Of a DNA stretch of 64,000 bases, positions 63,465-64,000 are shown piece after piece. The stretch covers positions 1 through 64,000 of the forward strand of contig DAOTXX010000064.1 in the NCBI GenBank assembly GCA_034434835.1, read 5' to 3'. The translations under genes were made by a program, and so were the position numbers. The stretch comes from JBGLNJ01 sp034434835 (GTDB lineage: Bacteria > Chloroflexota > Anaerolineae > Fen-1058). The first letter of the stretch is position 1. Every line of letters begins with the position of its first letter. The notes below the pieces were generated by a model. That model did not search any database, was not told the DNA's origin, and saw nothing but the letters and a program-made list of their open reading frames with translations.

Positions 63465-64000
63465 AAGTCATCATTCCCCTGGCCGGATTCGGCACGCGCC
63501 TCCGGCCCCATACCTACACCAAGCCTAAGCCGCTCATCAATGTGGCTGGCAAAGCGGTGCTGGGGCATATCCTGGACAAGTTTGCCGGACTCGCCGTCGA
63601 AGAGTTTATCATCGTTCACGGCTATCTGGGCGAGCAAATCCAGAGTTATATGGCCACTCATTATCCTCAGTACCGCGCCCGCTTTGTCGAACAAACTGAA
63701 CTCATCGGCCAGGCCGACGCGATCTTGCGCTGCCGACCCTTTGTGTCCGGTCCGGTCCTCGTGGTCTTTGTGGACACCTTGTTCGAGGCGAACCTATCCG
63801 GCCTGGCGAACGAGCAGGCAGATGCTGTGGCATTCGTCAAAGAAGTGGACGATCCACGCCGCTTTGGTGTAGCCATCCTCGACCCGGAGGGTTGCGTAAA
63901 GCGGTTCGTCGAAAAACCGGAATCCATGGACAACCGACTGGCCGTCATCGGCATGTACTATATCAAGAACTCTATCGCGCTGATGCGGGCCTGTCAGGAC
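63461..64000 (+). CDS. RmlA-like sugar nucleotidyltransferase (partial)
   Basis: The frame starts at 63461 and is open to the window edge (180 codons). VIIPLAGFGTRLRPHTYTKP is the GxGTRLxPxTxxxPK signature of sugar-1-phosphate nucleotidyltransferases, with K25 and later QADAIL and FVDTLFE. They make NDP-sugars from NTP and sugar-1-phosphate. The C-terminal part, which would separate glucose-, mannose- or GlcNAc-type, is cut off. Its start overlaps the hicB remnant. Confidence 0.9.
   Translation, partial: MKVIIPLAGFGTRLRPHTYTKPKPLINVAGKAVLGHILDKFAGLAVEEFIIVHGYLGEQIQSYMATHYPQYRARFVEQTELIGQADAILRCRPFVSGPVLVVFVDTLFEANLSGLANEQADAVAFVKEVDDPRRFGVAILDPEGCVKRFVEKPESMDNRLAVIGMYYIKNSIALMRACQD

Overview
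The window is high-GC chromosomal DNA from a bacterium that I infer to be a member of the Chloroflexota, probably Anaerolineae-like. The inference rests on gene content only: a quinol:cytochrome c complex with fused cytochrome b and two diheme cytochromes, a DUF6754/glutamate-mutase-L-like gene cluster, a LexA that uses GAAC-N4-GTTC boxes, a CruF-like carotenoid protein, and many small palindromic intergenic repeats. There is no rRNA, tRNA, phage, transposase or CRISPR array that I can see. Promoters are close to the sigma-70 consensus (TTGACA-17-TATAAT/TATACT) and stand out well from the GC-rich background.

Layout. 0-12.5 kb: a KAS III-like synthase, a DUF309 protein, two lectin-fold proteins, a polysaccharide deacetylase, a decayed moaA next to a MITE-like insertion with a 9-bp target duplication, a zinc-ribbon membrane protein, a large CHAT-protease-like protein with duplicated N-terminal domains, small membrane proteins, a zincin, an M20 peptidase and a lipid kinase. 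12.6-21.2 kb: a co-directional cluster of a small protein, a DUF6754 protein, two polytopic membrane proteins, an 831-aa zinc-ribbon protein with about 12 PDWL motifs, a MutL-like ASKHA ATPase, a beta-rich 360-aa protein and a Pro/Thr-rich membrane protein. I regard this as the best candidate for an undescribed (membrane-associated) system. 21.5-29.1 kb: an AAA/winged-helix regulator with a PH/DUF1648 membrane protein, greA with a leader holding two terminator-like hairpins, lysS, a CopD-like protein, rtcA, rnz and a zinc-ribbon protein.

29.1-33.1 kb (minus strand): Rieske protein, cytochrome b and two diheme cytochromes c form a quinol:cytochrome c oxidoreductase operon. 33.4-36.9 kb (minus): ECF sigma, anti-sigma, bactofilin-like membrane protein and DUF4097 lipoprotein, probably an envelope-stress unit. 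37.0-40.6 kb: lexA with a self-regulated promoter, then a CadC-type ArsR repressor and a Zn/Cd/Pb P1B ATPase. 40.9-50.3 kb: dodecin, an RlmI-like methyltransferase, a CruF-like protein, a short Rho, a second MITE copy, an SDR protein, an unpaired CoA-transferase subunit, a BMP-domain protein without signal peptide, radA and a P-loop protein.

50.3-53.8 kb (minus): metY-metX-metW under a clear SAM-I riboswitch. 53.8-60.8 kb: V4R/methyltransferase pair, an ATP-grasp-GNAT fusion, mutY, a receiver-histidine kinase hybrid, and a soluble FtsK-like translocase whose promoter carries a LexA box in its spacer. 60.8-64.0 kb: rpsT and gatC-gatA on back-to-back promoters, a truncated hicB and a sugar-nucleotidyltransferase cut by the window edge.

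Both LexA boxes lie exactly in the 17-bp spacer of near-perfect promoters, so lexA and the FtsK-like gene probably form part of one SOS regulon. The repeats fall into several families, and two of these show paired changes in their arms, which supports selection on hairpin structure.
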